From: Micrococcus sp. 2A
GTDB taxonomy: Bacteria > Actinomycetota > Actinomycetes > Actinomycetales > Micrococcaceae
Length of the DNA stretch: 64,000 nt
Direction: 5' to 3'
Assembly (NCBI RefSeq): GCF_039519235.1
Contig: NZ_CP154351.1
Span: 682,001-746,000 of the forward strand
The notes below the pieces were generated by a model, which was not told the DNA's origin, made no database searches, and worked only from the letters and a program-made list of their open reading frames with translations. Shown here piece after piece: positions 35,554 through 44,976 of the stretch (positions are counted from its first letter, which is position 1; the number at the start of each line of letters is the position of its first letter). The translations under genes and the position numbers were made by a program.

Positions 35554-35650
35554 ATCGCGGTCCGAACTATCGCGGTCCGAACTATCGCGGTCCGAACTAT
35601 CGCGGTCCGAACCTACCGGAGTCCGAAAGTACCGCGGTCCGAAACTATCT
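35554..35650 (+). repeat. 15-bp tandem repeats upstream of dld
   Basis: ATCGCGGTCCGAACT occurs four times head-to-tail (35554-35613, last base varied), followed by two degenerate copies carrying the GGTCCGAAA or AGTCCGAAA core. There are no spacers, so this is not a CRISPR. It is possibly an operator array, or slippage next to the IS end. Confidence 0.75.
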
Positions 35651-35663
35651 GATGCGCATCTTC

Positions 35664-35695
35664 TACAATGAGGATGCGCGTATGCACATGCATAC
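35664..35695 (+). promoter_or_regulatory. possible dld promoter and operator
   Basis: A -10-like TACAAT (35664-35669) is followed by the palindrome GTATGCA-CA-TGCATAC (35680-35695), about 180 nt before dld. A matching -35 is not clear. Confidence 0.4.
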
Positions 35696-35876
35696 GCACA
35701 CGCACACTCCTTGGACGCCGTAGCGAGCTTCCGGGCAGACGGTCGCAGACGTCGTCCCCCTGGCTCGTTTCCCCGCCCATCAAAAAATGAACGACCGCGG
35801 ACTAGCTCGGATCAAGGCGACATCCCCTCAGCATCATGACGCGCTTGTGATGCAACTGAATATAGGAAGCTTAGAG

Positions 35877-37592
35877 ATGACGCAACCAGGACAGACCACC
35901 ACGACTTCGCACGAAGCGATCGATGCGTTCAAGAGAATCGTCGGCGACGAACATGTACTGACCTCTGAGCGTGCCACGATGCCATTCAGCAAAGGCTATC
36001 GATTCGGCGGAGGACCAGTCTTCGCCGTGGTGCGCCCCGGCACGCTGGTCGAGATGTGGCGGGCGCTGCAGGTATCCGTCGACAACAACCTCATCGTCAT
36101 CCCGCAGGCATCGAACACGGGCCTGACTGGTGGATCCGGCCCCGGCTTCCAAGACTACGATCGCCCCATTGTGATCATCTCGACTCACCGCATCGATGAG
36201 GTGCACCTCATCAACGACGCGCGCGAGGCGATCTCGCTCGCGGGCACCCCGCTGACACACCTGACCGACGCGCTCGCCAAGCACCAGCGCGAGCCGCACT
36301 CGGTGATCGGGTCGACATCAATCGGCGCCTCGGTCATCGGCGGCATCGCGAACAACTCGGGCGGCAGCCAGATTCGCAAGGGTCCGGCATTCACGCGCGA
36401 AGCGATCTTCGCCCGCGTCAACGACGACGGCAAGGTCGAGCTGGTCAATCACCTGGGCATCTCGCTCGGAGACGACCCTGAGGTCGCACTCGACCGTCTA
36501 GAGCGCGGCGAGTGGTCTCCCGAGGATGTCACCCCAGCTCCCGAAGACTCGAACGAGACCGAGTACGCCGAGCACTTGCGCAAGATCGTGCCTTCGCCTG
36601 CTCGCTACAATGCGAACCCCGAGTACCTGTTCGAGGCTTCCGGCTCGGCCGGCAAGCTGATGGTGTTCGCGGTGCGCACTCGCACCTTCCCTCGCGAAGT
36701 GCACCCGACCGTGTTTTACATCGGCACGAACAACACGCACGAGCTCGAAGAGATCCGTCGGTTGTTCCTCGAAGCCGACATGCCGCTGCCTATCTCTGGT
36801 GAGTACATGGGCCGCAGTGCCTTCGACTTGGCCGAGAAGTACGGCAAAGACACCTTCGTCTTCCTGAAGTTCATGAGTCCAGCGCTGCAGACGCGCATGT
36901 TCTCGTTCAAGACGTGGGCCAACGGCTTGTTCTCGAAGATTCCCGGCATTGGTCCGACCTTCGCCGACACGGTATCGCAAGCCATGTTCAGCGTGCTGCC
37001 CAACCAGCTGCCCAAGCGCATGATGGAGTACCGCAACCGTTTCGAGCATCACCTGCTGCTCACCGTCAGCGAGTCGCAGAAGGCCGCGAGCGAGAAGATG
37101 CTCAAGGAGTTCTTCGCAGAGCCCGAGCACACTGGTGAGTTCTTCATCTGCACGTCTGATGAAGAAAAGAGCGCGTCGCTCAACCGGTTCGGCGCGGCCA
37201 GTGCCGCCACTCGCTACGCCGCGTTGAAGCGCCGGCACATCGCAGGGCTCATCCCCATCGATGTGGCCCTGCGTCGCGACGATTGGAACTGGCTCGAGGT
37301 GCTGCCGGAGGAGATCGACGACCAGCTTGAGGTCAAGGCGTATTACGGGCACTTCTTCTGCCATGTGATGCACCAGGACTATGTCGCCAAGCAGGGCGTG
37401 GATCCCGAGGCGCTGCACGACCGCATCCAGCACCTGCTGGAGGAGCGCGGCGCGAAGCTGCCCGCCGAGCACAACTACGGTCGCATCTACAAGCTGCCGG
37501 AGTCCATGGAAGAGCACTTCAAGGAGCTCGATCCGACGAATACGTTCAACGCCGGTATCGGCGGCACGTCGCCGCACAAGGACTGGGCCTAA
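35877..37592 (+). CDS. dld: quinone-dependent D-lactate dehydrogenase
   Basis: A 571-residue membrane-associated flavoprotein that oxidises D-lactate to pyruvate and passes electrons to quinone. The FAD-binding PCMH domain is at the N-terminus (VVRPGTLVEMWRAL; IPQASNTGLTGGSGP; IGSTSIGASVIGGIANNSGG), followed by the membrane-binding domain of Dld (GEYMGRSAFDLAEKYGKDTF; PNQLPKRMMEYRNRFEHHLLL) and a C-terminal HNYGRIYKLPESM with Tyr and His near the active site. The ATG at 35877 has AGGAAG 8 nt upstream. Base composition is lower in GC than neighbours, and IS sequence lies on both sides, so it is acquired cargo. Confidence 0.92.
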   Translation: MTQPGQTTTTSHEAIDAFKRIVGDEHVLTSERATMPFSKGYRFGGGPVFAVVRPGTLVEMWRALQVSVDNNLIVIPQASNTGLTGGSGPGFQDYDRPIVIISTHRIDEVHLINDAREAISLAGTPLTHLTDALAKHQREPHSVIGSTSIGASVIGGIANNSGGSQIRKGPAFTREAIFARVNDDGKVELVNHLGISLGDDPEVALDRLERGEWSPEDVTPAPEDSNETEYAEHLRKIVPSPARYNANPEYLFEASGSAGKLMVFAVRTRTFPREVHPTVFYIGTNNTHELEEIRRLFLEADMPLPISGEYMGRSAFDLAEKYGKDTFVFLKFMSPALQTRMFSFKTWANGLFSKIPGIGPTFADTVSQAMFSVLPNQLPKRMMEYRNRFEHHLLLTVSESQKAASEKMLKEFFAEPEHTGEFFICTSDEEKSASLNRFGAASAATRYAALKRRHIAGLIPIDVALRRDDWNWLEVLPEEIDDQLEVKAYYGHFFCHVMHQDYVAKQGVDPEALHDRIQHLLEERGAKLPAEHNYGRIYKLPESMEEHFKELDPTNTFNAGIGGTSPHKDWA

Positions 37593-37656
37593 GTCCCCAA
37601 GGTAGCGCGACGCCGTGAGAGCCTGAGCGATGTCTTATCCATCTCGGGTGGACCTA

Positions 37657-37682
37657 GGGCGTGTCTGAGAAACCGTCCAGTC
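37657..37682 (+). mobile_element. solitary IS5 (type 2)-like end
   Basis: TA followed by GGGCGTGTCTGAGAAAC resembles the left end of the decayed IS5 copies at 34,561 and 40,576, but no transposase follows. It is probably a deletion scar; with the copy at 34,561 it brackets dld. Confidence 0.55.
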
Positions 37683-37781
37683 GGGTATACCCCTTTACAC
37701 GCCCCCCGCCGCCACGAGAGGATCACGTCAGAGTAGGTCCATTTTGGACCCGTTGGACACACCTGACGGAGGGTCTAAGGC
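37682..37781 (+). promoter_or_regulatory. possible resolution (res) site
   Basis: Short palindromes GGGTATACCC and GGTCCA-TTT-TGGACC lie just upstream of a resolvase gene, the usual place for its binding and crossover sites. Confidence 0.4.
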
Positions 37782-38354
37782 ATGGTTGGACAGACTGTGG
37801 GGTATGTGCGGGTCAGCTCGGCCGAGCAGAACCTGGACCGCCAGCTCGAGGCGGTGGGGGAGTGTGACCGGATCTTCCAAGACAAGATCTCCGGCAGCTC
37901 CCGCGCCAAGCGCGCCGGGTTGGCGGAGCTGATGCGGTACGTGCGGGAGGGGGACCTGGTGAAGGTCGCCTCCATGGACCGCCTCGGCCGGGACACCCGG
38001 GACCTGTACGCGATCGTGGACGAGCTGACCGACAAGGGGTGCGCGGTGCAGTTCATGTCCGAGCGGATCACCGTGGACAAGTCCGGCACCTCCCCGGTGG
38101 ATGGGCTGATGCTGGGCGTCCTGGCAGCGTTCGCTGAGTTCGAGCGTCGAAGGATTAAGGAGCGCCAGGCTGAGGGCATCGCGTTGGCCAAGGCCCGCGG
38201 TAAGTACGTGCAGGCCCCGAAGCTCTCGGACACCGACGTGGAGCAGGCGCGCGTGATGATCGACATGGGGATTCCGAAGGCCGAGGTGGCGCGCACGTTC
38301 GGGGTAAGCCGGCAGACGCTGTACACCTCGTTCGGTCGCGTTATCCTTCCTTGA
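37782..38354 (+). CDS. serine recombinase (Tn3-type resolvase/invertase)
   Basis: A 190-residue small serine recombinase. Ser12 in GYVRVSSAEQ is the nucleophile; VASMDRLGRDTRDL and the long E-helix region AAFAEFERRRIKERQAEG follow; the C-terminal HTH is at about 160-182 (IPKAEVARTFGVSRQTLYTSF). No Tn3 transposase is in view, so it is a remnant of a transposon or a stand-alone resolvase. A GTG two codons downstream could also start it. Confidence 0.88.
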   Translation: MVGQTVGYVRVSSAEQNLDRQLEAVGECDRIFQDKISGSSRAKRAGLAELMRYVREGDLVKVASMDRLGRDTRDLYAIVDELTDKGCAVQFMSERITVDKSGTSPVDGLMLGVLAAFAEFERRRIKERQAEGIALAKARGKYVQAPKLSDTDVEQARVMIDMGIPKAEVARTFGVSRQTLYTSFGRVILP

Positions 38355-38429
38355 AGGTAGATGTAGCCACACACTGATCGTGGAAGCTAAAAAGTCGCCG
38401 GGGTCGCGGTCCACAACCTCCTCGCTAAA

Positions 38430-39506
38430 TCAGCGTCGCAACGACGGATCGTCAGGTTTCACGAGCATTGTGGCGGCTGGATCGACATCGTCAGCCCAAG
38501 CCAGCGTCGGGAGTTCTGATCCCTCGAGGCCATCGAGCTCGAGACGAACCTTGCCGGCAAGATGAGCTGACTGGATGGACTGGCCATTGGCCACTGACGC
38601 ATAGAACCGGGCTGCATAGTTGATTGCATCGGCGTCACCGACCTCATCGGCCATCCCGATGGCGAAGGGCACAACCTGCTCCACAAGCGCATCGATCTGC
38701 GCGGCGGACTTGCAAGAGTTCAGCAAGACCAGCAACGGAGGGTCATCGGTGGCTTGAATCGCCTTCGCGAAGACACGAGCGTTGACGACCACTCCTTCAT
38801 GAGGTTCATCTCTTTCATCCTCGAAGAGGATGAGGTCCTCGTTGCTGTGCCCCGAGAAGTGCACGATATGGGGGCGAAACCTGCTCAGACCGTCTAGCAG
38901 GTCATGCGTGGTGGCAGCTGCTCGGGCATCGAGTTCGATCTGGTCGCGATGTAAGGCTGACTCGACTGCGGCCCGAATGCGCTTCTGTTCGCGCCCTACC
39001 CGGAGGTCTCTTTCTGAAGATGCTCCAAGCATGAGAATTCGAAGTTTCTCAGGTTTGGGTGCGGGAAGCTGGCGTAAGACGTCACTCACAGCAGTCTCGG
39101 CGTGACTAACTCGCAAGTCGAAAGCCGCCTTCTCGGCGGCCGCTTGACGCTCGGCCTGCTGGAGGTCGCGCTGACGCCGCTTCTCGGCCGCAATCGCTTC
39201 GGCTCGTTCAGCCCGTGCAAGCTTCTCCTGTAACCCGGCCTCAGCTTTCGCATAGTCGGCAGCTTTTCCTTGCCAGCGTGCCGCTTCTTTACCAGCTGTT
39301 ACAGCTTCTCCCTCCCTGCGTTCGGCCTCGCGCATCTTGCTCCGGACGGTTGCCTCAGACTTGAGCCGTCCAGCCGACTGTCGCGCCTGCGCCGCCTGTG
39401 CTCTCTTGGAAGACTCCTTCACGCGGTAGCTAGCGGCCTTCTTCTCAGCCTCGACCCGTTGTTTGCGCTTGCGCTCGAGCTCGCTCCGGTACTGGTTGGC
39501 ACTCAT
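38430..39506 (-). CDS. coiled-coil CHAT-domain protease
   Basis: A 358-residue protein. Residues 1-135 are a long charged coiled coil (Lys/Arg/Glu/Ala-rich). Residues about 155-345 form a CHAT caspase-like peptidase with His220 in VHFSGHSNE and Cys265 in LLNSCKS as the probable catalytic dyad. CHAT proteases act in several bacterial immune systems (for example with gasdermin-like or TPR-type partners). No dedicated substrate gene is evident; the nearest neighbours are a resolvase and an IS5 copy. The coiled coil could be its sensor or assembly part. Confidence 0.75.
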   Translation of the reverse strand: MSANQYRSELERKRKQRVEAEKKAASYRVKESSKRAQAAQARQSAGRLKSEATVRSKMREAERREGEAVTAGKEAARWQGKAADYAKAEAGLQEKLARAERAEAIAAEKRRQRDLQQAERQAAAEKAAFDLRVSHAETAVSDVLRQLPAPKPEKLRILMLGASSERDLRVGREQKRIRAAVESALHRDQIELDARAAATTHDLLDGLSRFRPHIVHFSGHSNEDLILFEDERDEPHEGVVVNARVFAKAIQATDDPPLLVLLNSCKSAAQIDALVEQVVPFAIGMADEVGDADAINYAARFYASVANGQSIQSAHLAGKVRLELDGLEGSELPTLAWADDVDPAATMLVKPDDPSLRR

Positions 39507-39633
39507 CCGTGGTCTCCTCGTGGCATCGCTGTATTACTCACACGCTATGGCGGGGGCGGACATCTCAACAAGACCGGCCCTCACCTGAAGATGAGAAAGC
39601 CGGTGATTCTGCCAGCTTCGACGGATCGCATCC

Positions 39634-40528
39634 CTAGGGCATGTCTGACAATAGCTTCGACCACGCGAGCACCGCGTTCAGCACCACGGCGGCGCGGTAG
39701 ACGATCGCGTACTTGTCGTACCGGGTCGCCAGGCCCCGCCATTGCTTCAGGTGCGCGTACTGGCGCTCGATCACGTTCCGGCCCTTGTAAGCGTTCGCGT
39801 CGAGGCCTACGGGTCGGCCGCCGGCTGAGCCGCGGCGTGTGCGGTGGCCCTGCTGGTCGGCCGGTTCGGGGATGACGGCTTTGATCCGGCGGGCGCGCAG
39901 GTGGGTGCGGATCGCCCGGGAGGAGTACGCCTTGTCGCCCAGCACCGCCTCGGGGCGGGTGCGGGGCCGGCCTGCCGGCCGGGTCACGCGCAGCTGCCCC
40001 AGTAGGGGCAGCAGCATCGGGGAGTCCCCGGCTTGGCCAGGGGTGATCAGGCTGACCAGCGGCAGCCCTGCACCGTCGACGAGCTGATGGATCTTCGTGC
40101 TCAGCCCGCCCCGTGAGCGCCCGATGCCGTGATCGGCCGGCTCTTCATGCGGATTCTTGTAGTTCGATCCAGCCCCCTGTGAGGCGGGTGGTGTTCGTGG
40201 CGTACTGGTGGGCGCGGGCGATCGTGGAGTTCACCGCCACCGACCAGTCGATCAGGCCTTCGGCATCCGCTGCGGCGGTCAGTGTTGCCAGCACTGTGTC
40301 CCAGGTGCCCTCGGCCGCCATTCGGCGGTGCCAGGTCCACACGGTCTGCCAGGGCCCGTAGACCTCGGGCAGATCCCTCCAAGCGATTCCGCACCGGTAC
40401 CGGTAGATGATTGCCTCCACCATGGTGCGGGCGTCGGCGAACGGCCTGCCGGCCCGGCCGGTCTGGGTCGGGAGCAGCGGGGCGATCAGCTCCCATTGGG
40501 TGCCGGAGAGGATCTAGAAGCGGGACAT
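39634..40528 (-). pseudogene. inactive IS5-family transposase
   Basis: Starting at ATG 40528 the product would read MSRF then TAG, a stop at codon 5. Further on, the first catalytic aspartate is changed to Asn (VAVNSTIARAHQY instead of VDST). The ORF A/ORF B frame change is as in copy 1. The C-terminal part (RVTRPAGRPRTRPEAVLGDK; NVIERQYAHLKQ) is nearly identical to copy 1. Confidence 0.85.
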
Positions 40529-40576
40529 GCCTTCCAGGGTGTCAGCCGGCCCCTGGATTCTTTGTGAGACACGCCC
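39637..40576 (-). mobile_element. IS5-family element (type 2), copy 2, decayed
   Basis: Inverted-repeat ends (GGGCATGTCTGACAAT; GGGCGTGTCTCACAAAG read on the other strand) with TA on each side. The transposase has a stop codon and a catalytic substitution. Confidence 0.85.
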
Positions 40577-40788
40577 TAGCGGCCTATGTGGGGAGGTGCC
40601 CCGCGACAGACTCTATGCACCGTGCGCGGCAAGCGCTTCGAGTGCGACGAGATGGCCGGAGGTCACGTCGTACGATGAAGTCAGGACGGCAAGACAGTGC
40701 CCGAGAACTGCTAAATGCTTTCCGCGTTCGACAACGCAAGCAAGGGTACCCGGTAGCCACAGGGCGCCCGAGCCAAGAGGAGTGAGCA

Positions 40789-42936
40789 ATGACGCCCGCC
40801 AGTGAGCAGGACGCTTCAACTGAAGTCAGGCCCGACTACAAGATCACGATCCGTAACTGCAACAGCATCACTGAAGCATCCATCGTGCTGCGCCCCAACG
40901 CGCTCAACATCAAGTATGGCCCCAACGGTATTGGCAAGAGCACCATCGCGAGAGCTCTTCGCTATCGCGCGGAGGGGGAGGCGCAGCTCGAGCAGCTCAC
41001 ACCCTTCATGCACAGGGCAGACAAGAACGGGCCGCGCCCGTCAGTCACGGGTGCAGACGAGATTACCCACGTCATGACGTTCGATGACCAGTACGTGTCT
41101 GGTTTCGTTTTCAAGCGGGACGAAGTACTTGAGAACAGCTTCGAGATCTTTATCAACACGGAAGACTTCCAAGACGGCATCGCCCAGATCGAGTCCCTGT
41201 TTGAGGCACTCAAGAAGACGTTCGATGAGGAAGCGGAGTTCAACGAAGCGCTGACAGGCCTTAGGGACCTCAAGGACGCCTTCAACGTCACCAAGAACGG
41301 TGCTATGGCCAAGACGAGCAAGGGCTATAAGGCCCTCGCCGTTGGCGGCAAGCTCGATAACGTGCCGGAGCACTTTCACGGCTACAAGAGCTTCATTCAG
41401 AGCGGCGACCCGGCGGGGTGGATCTCCTGGCAAGCCAAGGGCAAGGAGTACCTAGAGCTCTCGGACAACTGCCCTTTCTGCTCAGTAGAGAGCGTGGACA
41501 AAGAAACCGCCACAAAGGTCTCCCAAGAGTATGAGACCGCAGCGGTGCGCAACATGACCCAGCTCCGTGACGTGATCGAGCGCCTAGGCGACTACTTCGA
41601 AAGGACCGAACTTCAGAACTTGAAAGCAGTCACAGGTTCTCTCTCAGGCGTTAGCCCGGAGCAGGAGCACTTCCTGGTCAACTTGCGTGGACAAATCGAG
41701 ACGCTCCTCAGCAAACTTTCAGACATAAAGACCCTGTCTTTCCATGCTCTTCAGGAAGAGGAAAACCTTGCGGCATTCCTCAGCGATCTCAAGATTAATG
41801 TGCAGTTCCTGCCCGCGTTACGCTCCGAGAAGACAACTTCAGTGGCCACTCTCATCAACGAGAAGCTAGACGAAGTGGCGGCTAAGATCGGTGATGTTCA
41901 AGGACGCATTAACCTGCAGAAAAACCGTGTGGCCAGGCTCATCAAGAAGAACCAGGAGGAGGTCAACGCCTTCCTTCGCTCAGCCGGCTATCGCTACACG
42001 GTGCGTATCGTTCCCACCGATGACACGTATCGCATGCTTCTCGATCACGTAGACGCACCCGGCCAGCACATCCAGGACGCGGGAAGCCACCTCAGCTACG
42101 GCGAGAAGAACGCCTTCGCGATGGTGCTTTTCATGCATGATGTGCAGCACCAGAAGCCTGACCTTGTGGTGCTTGATGACCCTGTGTCGAGCTTCGACAA
42201 GACCAAGAAGTTTGCCATCATCAACGAGCTGTTTCGAGGCAAAAACACACTTCGAGGCACGACGACCTTGCTACTTACTCACGACATTGAACCGGCTATC
42301 GACATGGTCCGGGTCGGAACCAAGGGATTGTTCACGGCGGCTGAGCCCGTGGTGCACTTCCTCAACGGTCGTAAAGGCACCGTAACCGAAAAGCTCATTG
42401 AACCCAATGACCTTTTGACCTTCACCAAGGTCTGCGAAGAGAACATCGCCTCGGCGTCATTTTCGATCATTAAGTGCATATATTTGCGGCGCTTGTACGA
42501 AGTGCACGGCACCGTCGATAAAGTCTACGAACTTCTGTCCAACCTGTTCCATGGTCGTGACGATCCCATCTTCAAGCTCACCAACAACCACTATAAGCCC
42601 ATGTCGACAGACGAAGTCGCGATGGCCACCTCGGAGATTCAGAAACACATCCCCGACTTCAACTACGCCGGTCTAGTGGCCGAGCTGAAGACAGAAGGTT
42701 TCCTCAAGGCGCGCTTCCAAGACACGACTGTGGGCTATGAGAAGGTGCAACTGTTCCGCATCATGACCGACCTCGACCCTGACCTCCCGAAGGGCGATGC
42801 GGTGTTCACCAAGTTCGTCAACACGACGTACCACATCGAAAATGAGTACGTGCTCCAGCTCAACCCTCGCGAGTTCGACACGGTGCCGGAGTTCGTCATC
42901 AACCGATGCACGGAACTTCTTGCCAACGTGGCCTAG
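40789..42936 (+). CDS. PrrC/RloC-like ATPase, candidate anticodon nuclease
   Basis: A 715-residue ABC/Rad50-type ATPase of the AAA_13 kind. Walker A is GPNGIGKST (44-52), signature LSYGEKN (435-441), Walker B LVVLDDPVSSFD (459-470), H-loop His498. A CPFC pair at 228-231 in the helical insert resembles the zinc hook of RloC. After the ATPase core, Arg567-x3-Glu571 followed by a LSNLFHG block (His588) looks like the Arg-Glu-His set of HEPN anticodon nucleases PrrC and RloC. Third-position GC is lower than in backbone genes. Its TAG stop lies in the CTAG into which an IS481 remnant and then IS5 copy 3 inserted. Confidence 0.65.
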   Translation: MTPASEQDASTEVRPDYKITIRNCNSITEASIVLRPNALNIKYGPNGIGKSTIARALRYRAEGEAQLEQLTPFMHRADKNGPRPSVTGADEITHVMTFDDQYVSGFVFKRDEVLENSFEIFINTEDFQDGIAQIESLFEALKKTFDEEAEFNEALTGLRDLKDAFNVTKNGAMAKTSKGYKALAVGGKLDNVPEHFHGYKSFIQSGDPAGWISWQAKGKEYLELSDNCPFCSVESVDKETATKVSQEYETAAVRNMTQLRDVIERLGDYFERTELQNLKAVTGSLSGVSPEQEHFLVNLRGQIETLLSKLSDIKTLSFHALQEEENLAAFLSDLKINVQFLPALRSEKTTSVATLINEKLDEVAAKIGDVQGRINLQKNRVARLIKKNQEEVNAFLRSAGYRYTVRIVPTDDTYRMLLDHVDAPGQHIQDAGSHLSYGEKNAFAMVLFMHDVQHQKPDLVVLDDPVSSFDKTKKFAIINELFRGKNTLRGTTTLLLTHDIEPAIDMVRVGTKGLFTAAEPVVHFLNGRKGTVTEKLIEPNDLLTFTKVCEENIASASFSIIKCIYLRRLYEVHGTVDKVYELLSNLFHGRDDPIFKLTNNHYKPMSTDEVAMATSEIQKHIPDFNYAGLVAELKTEGFLKARFQDTTVGYEKVQLFRIMTDLDPDLPKGDAVFTKFVNTTYHIENEYVLQLNPREFDTVPEFVINRCTELLANVA

Positions 42937-43873
42937 GGTGTGTCTGACAAATGTTGGTAGCGGGGTCTGAAATGATCGTGGCGTGTCACGCTTTCCGGCT
43001 CTCCTGGGTGCCCAGTGGTCACTGATCGCGGAGTTGTTGCCGCGCCTGACGGGCAAGCCAGGCCGGAAGTTCTCCGACGCGCGCACGATGGTTGAAGGCG
43101 TCGTGTATCGCTACCGCACCGGCGTCGCCTGGCGCGATCTGCTCGAGGTGTACGGGCCGTAACAAACGGTATGGACCTGGCATCGACGTCTGGCCGATGA
43201 CGGCACCTGGGACCGCATCCACGCGGCACTGACCGCTGCCGCCGACGCGGCGGGGTTGATCAGCTGGTCGTTGGCAGCCGACTCGACGATCGCGCGCCCA
43301 TCGGCACGCGAGGAACACGACCCGCATCACCGGGGGATTGGATCGAACTACAAGAATCCGGGATGCGGGGCGCCTGACTACGCCGTTGGTCGCACACGCG
43401 GTGAGTTGTCAGCGAAGATCCACCAACTCCTCGACGTGCGCGGACGATCCCTGGTCACGTTGCTGACGCCCGGACAAGCATGCGACTCGCCCATGCTGTT
43501 GCTCTTGCTGAACGAATTGCGCGTCGCGTGCGCATCGGGTCGGCCCCGCACCCGGCCTGAGGCGCTTCGGGGCGACAAGGCCCCCTCCTCACGAGCGATC
43601 CGCACGCACCTGCGATCCCGTGGAATCAAAGCCGTCATTTCCGAACCCGAGGACCAGAAAGGCCACCGGCGACGGGGCGGCTCTCGCGGCGGCAGGCCCG
43701 TCGGCCTCGACGCCGCCGACTACAAGAACCGCAAGGTCATCGAACGCAGCTACTGCCAGCTCGAGCAATGGCGCGCCATCACGACCCGATACGACAGACA
43801 CGCTGTGACCTATCGCGCCGCCATCATCCTGCACTCCGTCATCACCTGGACGAAGGCTTTGCCAGACACGCTC
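42936..43873 (+). mobile_element. IS5-family element (type 2), copy 3, decayed
   Basis: Ends GGGTGTGTCTGACAA and (other strand) GAGCGTGTCTGGCAA, flanked by TA (42934-42935 and 43874-43875). It is inserted in the CTAG that holds the stop codon of the upstream ATPase gene, and its right-hand CTAG is itself the target of IS481 copy C. Confidence 0.85.
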
Positions 43874-43876
43874 TAG
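42983..43876 (+). pseudogene. IS5-family transposase with internal stop
   Basis: From GTG 42983 the frame reads MSRFPALLGAQWSLIAELLP and so on, is interrupted by TAA at 43160-43162 in the conserved VYGPWQ segment, then continues in the same frame through AADSTIARPS to IERSYCQLEQ and its end. Unlike copies 1 and 2 it has no ORF A/B frame change. It is more divergent than they are. Confidence 0.85.
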
Positions 43877-44868
43877 GTGTGATGTCCAGGGAGGTTGTTG
43901 AGCCTGGTGGCAGGCACGGCACCGATCGCGGAGTGGACGCGATGATGATTGTAGAAGTGCAGCCATCCAGGCAACGCGGCCCTGCGCTCCGTCTCTGAGC
44001 TGTAGAACCGGGCGTAGGCCCACCCGTCAGCGAGCGTGCGATGGAACCGCTCAATCTTCCCGTTCGTCTGCGGCCGGTAGGGCCGAGTCCGCTTGGGCTT
44101 GATCCCGAGCTCGGCACAGGCATCACGCCAGGCATGCGAGCGGTAGGCCGAGCCGTTGTCCGAGAGCACCCGCTCCACCTCCACGCCCAGGCGCGCGAAG
44201 TGGGCGACCGCGCGGCGCAACACCGCGATGGCCGTCTGGCTGCGTTCATCGGAGTGCATCTCGACATAGGCGAAGCGGGAGTGATCATCGATCACGGTGT
44301 GCAGAAAGCCCACCCCGAGCCGGGGCTGGTATCGGGCATCACGGGTTCCTTCGCGGTCCGAGGTCGCCGCGCGGTGCTTCAGGCCCTGCTGGCGCCCGAC
44401 GAATCGGTGTCCGCCCCCGTCGGGGATGCGCCCGAACTTGGTGACGTCGACGTGGATCAGCGACCCGGGGTGGGGGTGCTCGTAGCGGCGGATCGGCTCG
44501 CCGGTGACCCGGTCCAGACGGGCGAGGCGGTTGATCCGGCAGCGCACGAGCACGGCATGGACGGTGGAGGCCGGCATCCTGAGTTCTCCGGCGATCTGTG
44601 CCGGCCCCAGGCGTCGGCGCCATCGGGCGGCCACGATCTGTTTCACCACCGCCGGCGGTGTTCTGGTCGGCATCGTGGACGGCCGGCTGGACCGGTCTGC
44701 CATCCCTGCAGGTCCCTCGGCCCGGAAGCGTGTGGCCCATTTGCGTGCGGTGGGTGGGGAGACCATGAACATCTTGGCCGCGGTGGCGACCGGCCAGTGC
44801 TCCTCGACGATGAGCTTGGCCAGGCGTAGGCGGGCGCGAGGGGTCAGGGCGGCGTTAGCGTGGGACAT
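43873..44868 (-). CDS. IS481-family transposase (copy C)
   Basis: A 331-residue intact transposase (MSHANAALTPRARL start) with catalytic motifs HVDVTKFGRI, VLSDNGSAY and NGKIERFHR. As in the other copies, the TAG stop is outside the element in the CTAG target duplication. Strongly similar to copy B over its whole length. Confidence 0.93.
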   Translation of the reverse strand: MSHANAALTPRARLRLAKLIVEEHWPVATAAKMFMVSPPTARKWATRFRAEGPAGMADRSSRPSTMPTRTPPAVVKQIVAARWRRRLGPAQIAGELRMPASTVHAVLVRCRINRLARLDRVTGEPIRRYEHPHPGSLIHVDVTKFGRIPDGGGHRFVGRQQGLKHRAATSDREGTRDARYQPRLGVGFLHTVIDDHSRFAYVEMHSDERSQTAIAVLRRAVAHFARLGVEVERVLSDNGSAYRSHAWRDACAELGIKPKRTRPYRPQTNGKIERFHRTLADGWAYARFYSSETERRAALPGWLHFYNHHRVHSAIGAVPATRLNNLPGHHT

Positions 44869-44971
44869 GAAGGCCTTCTGTTCGCGTGAGCGGTTTCTCG
44901 ACAACTCCACTCTCGCAACAGGAGGCCTTCGCCTGTCAGCTGTTCACGCAACAACGTCCCTGGACATCACA
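43878..44971 (-). mobile_element. IS481-family insertion sequence, copy C
   Basis: Ends TGTGATGTCCAGGGA / TCCCTGGACATCACA, flanked by identical TCTAGG 6-mers (43872-43877 and 44972-44977). It is inserted at the right edge of IS5 copy 3. Confidence 0.92.
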
Positions 44972-44976
44972 TCTAG

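Noticed and set aside
35554-35650. Possible mini-CRISPR
   Set aside because: The 15-bp units are head-to-tail without spacers.
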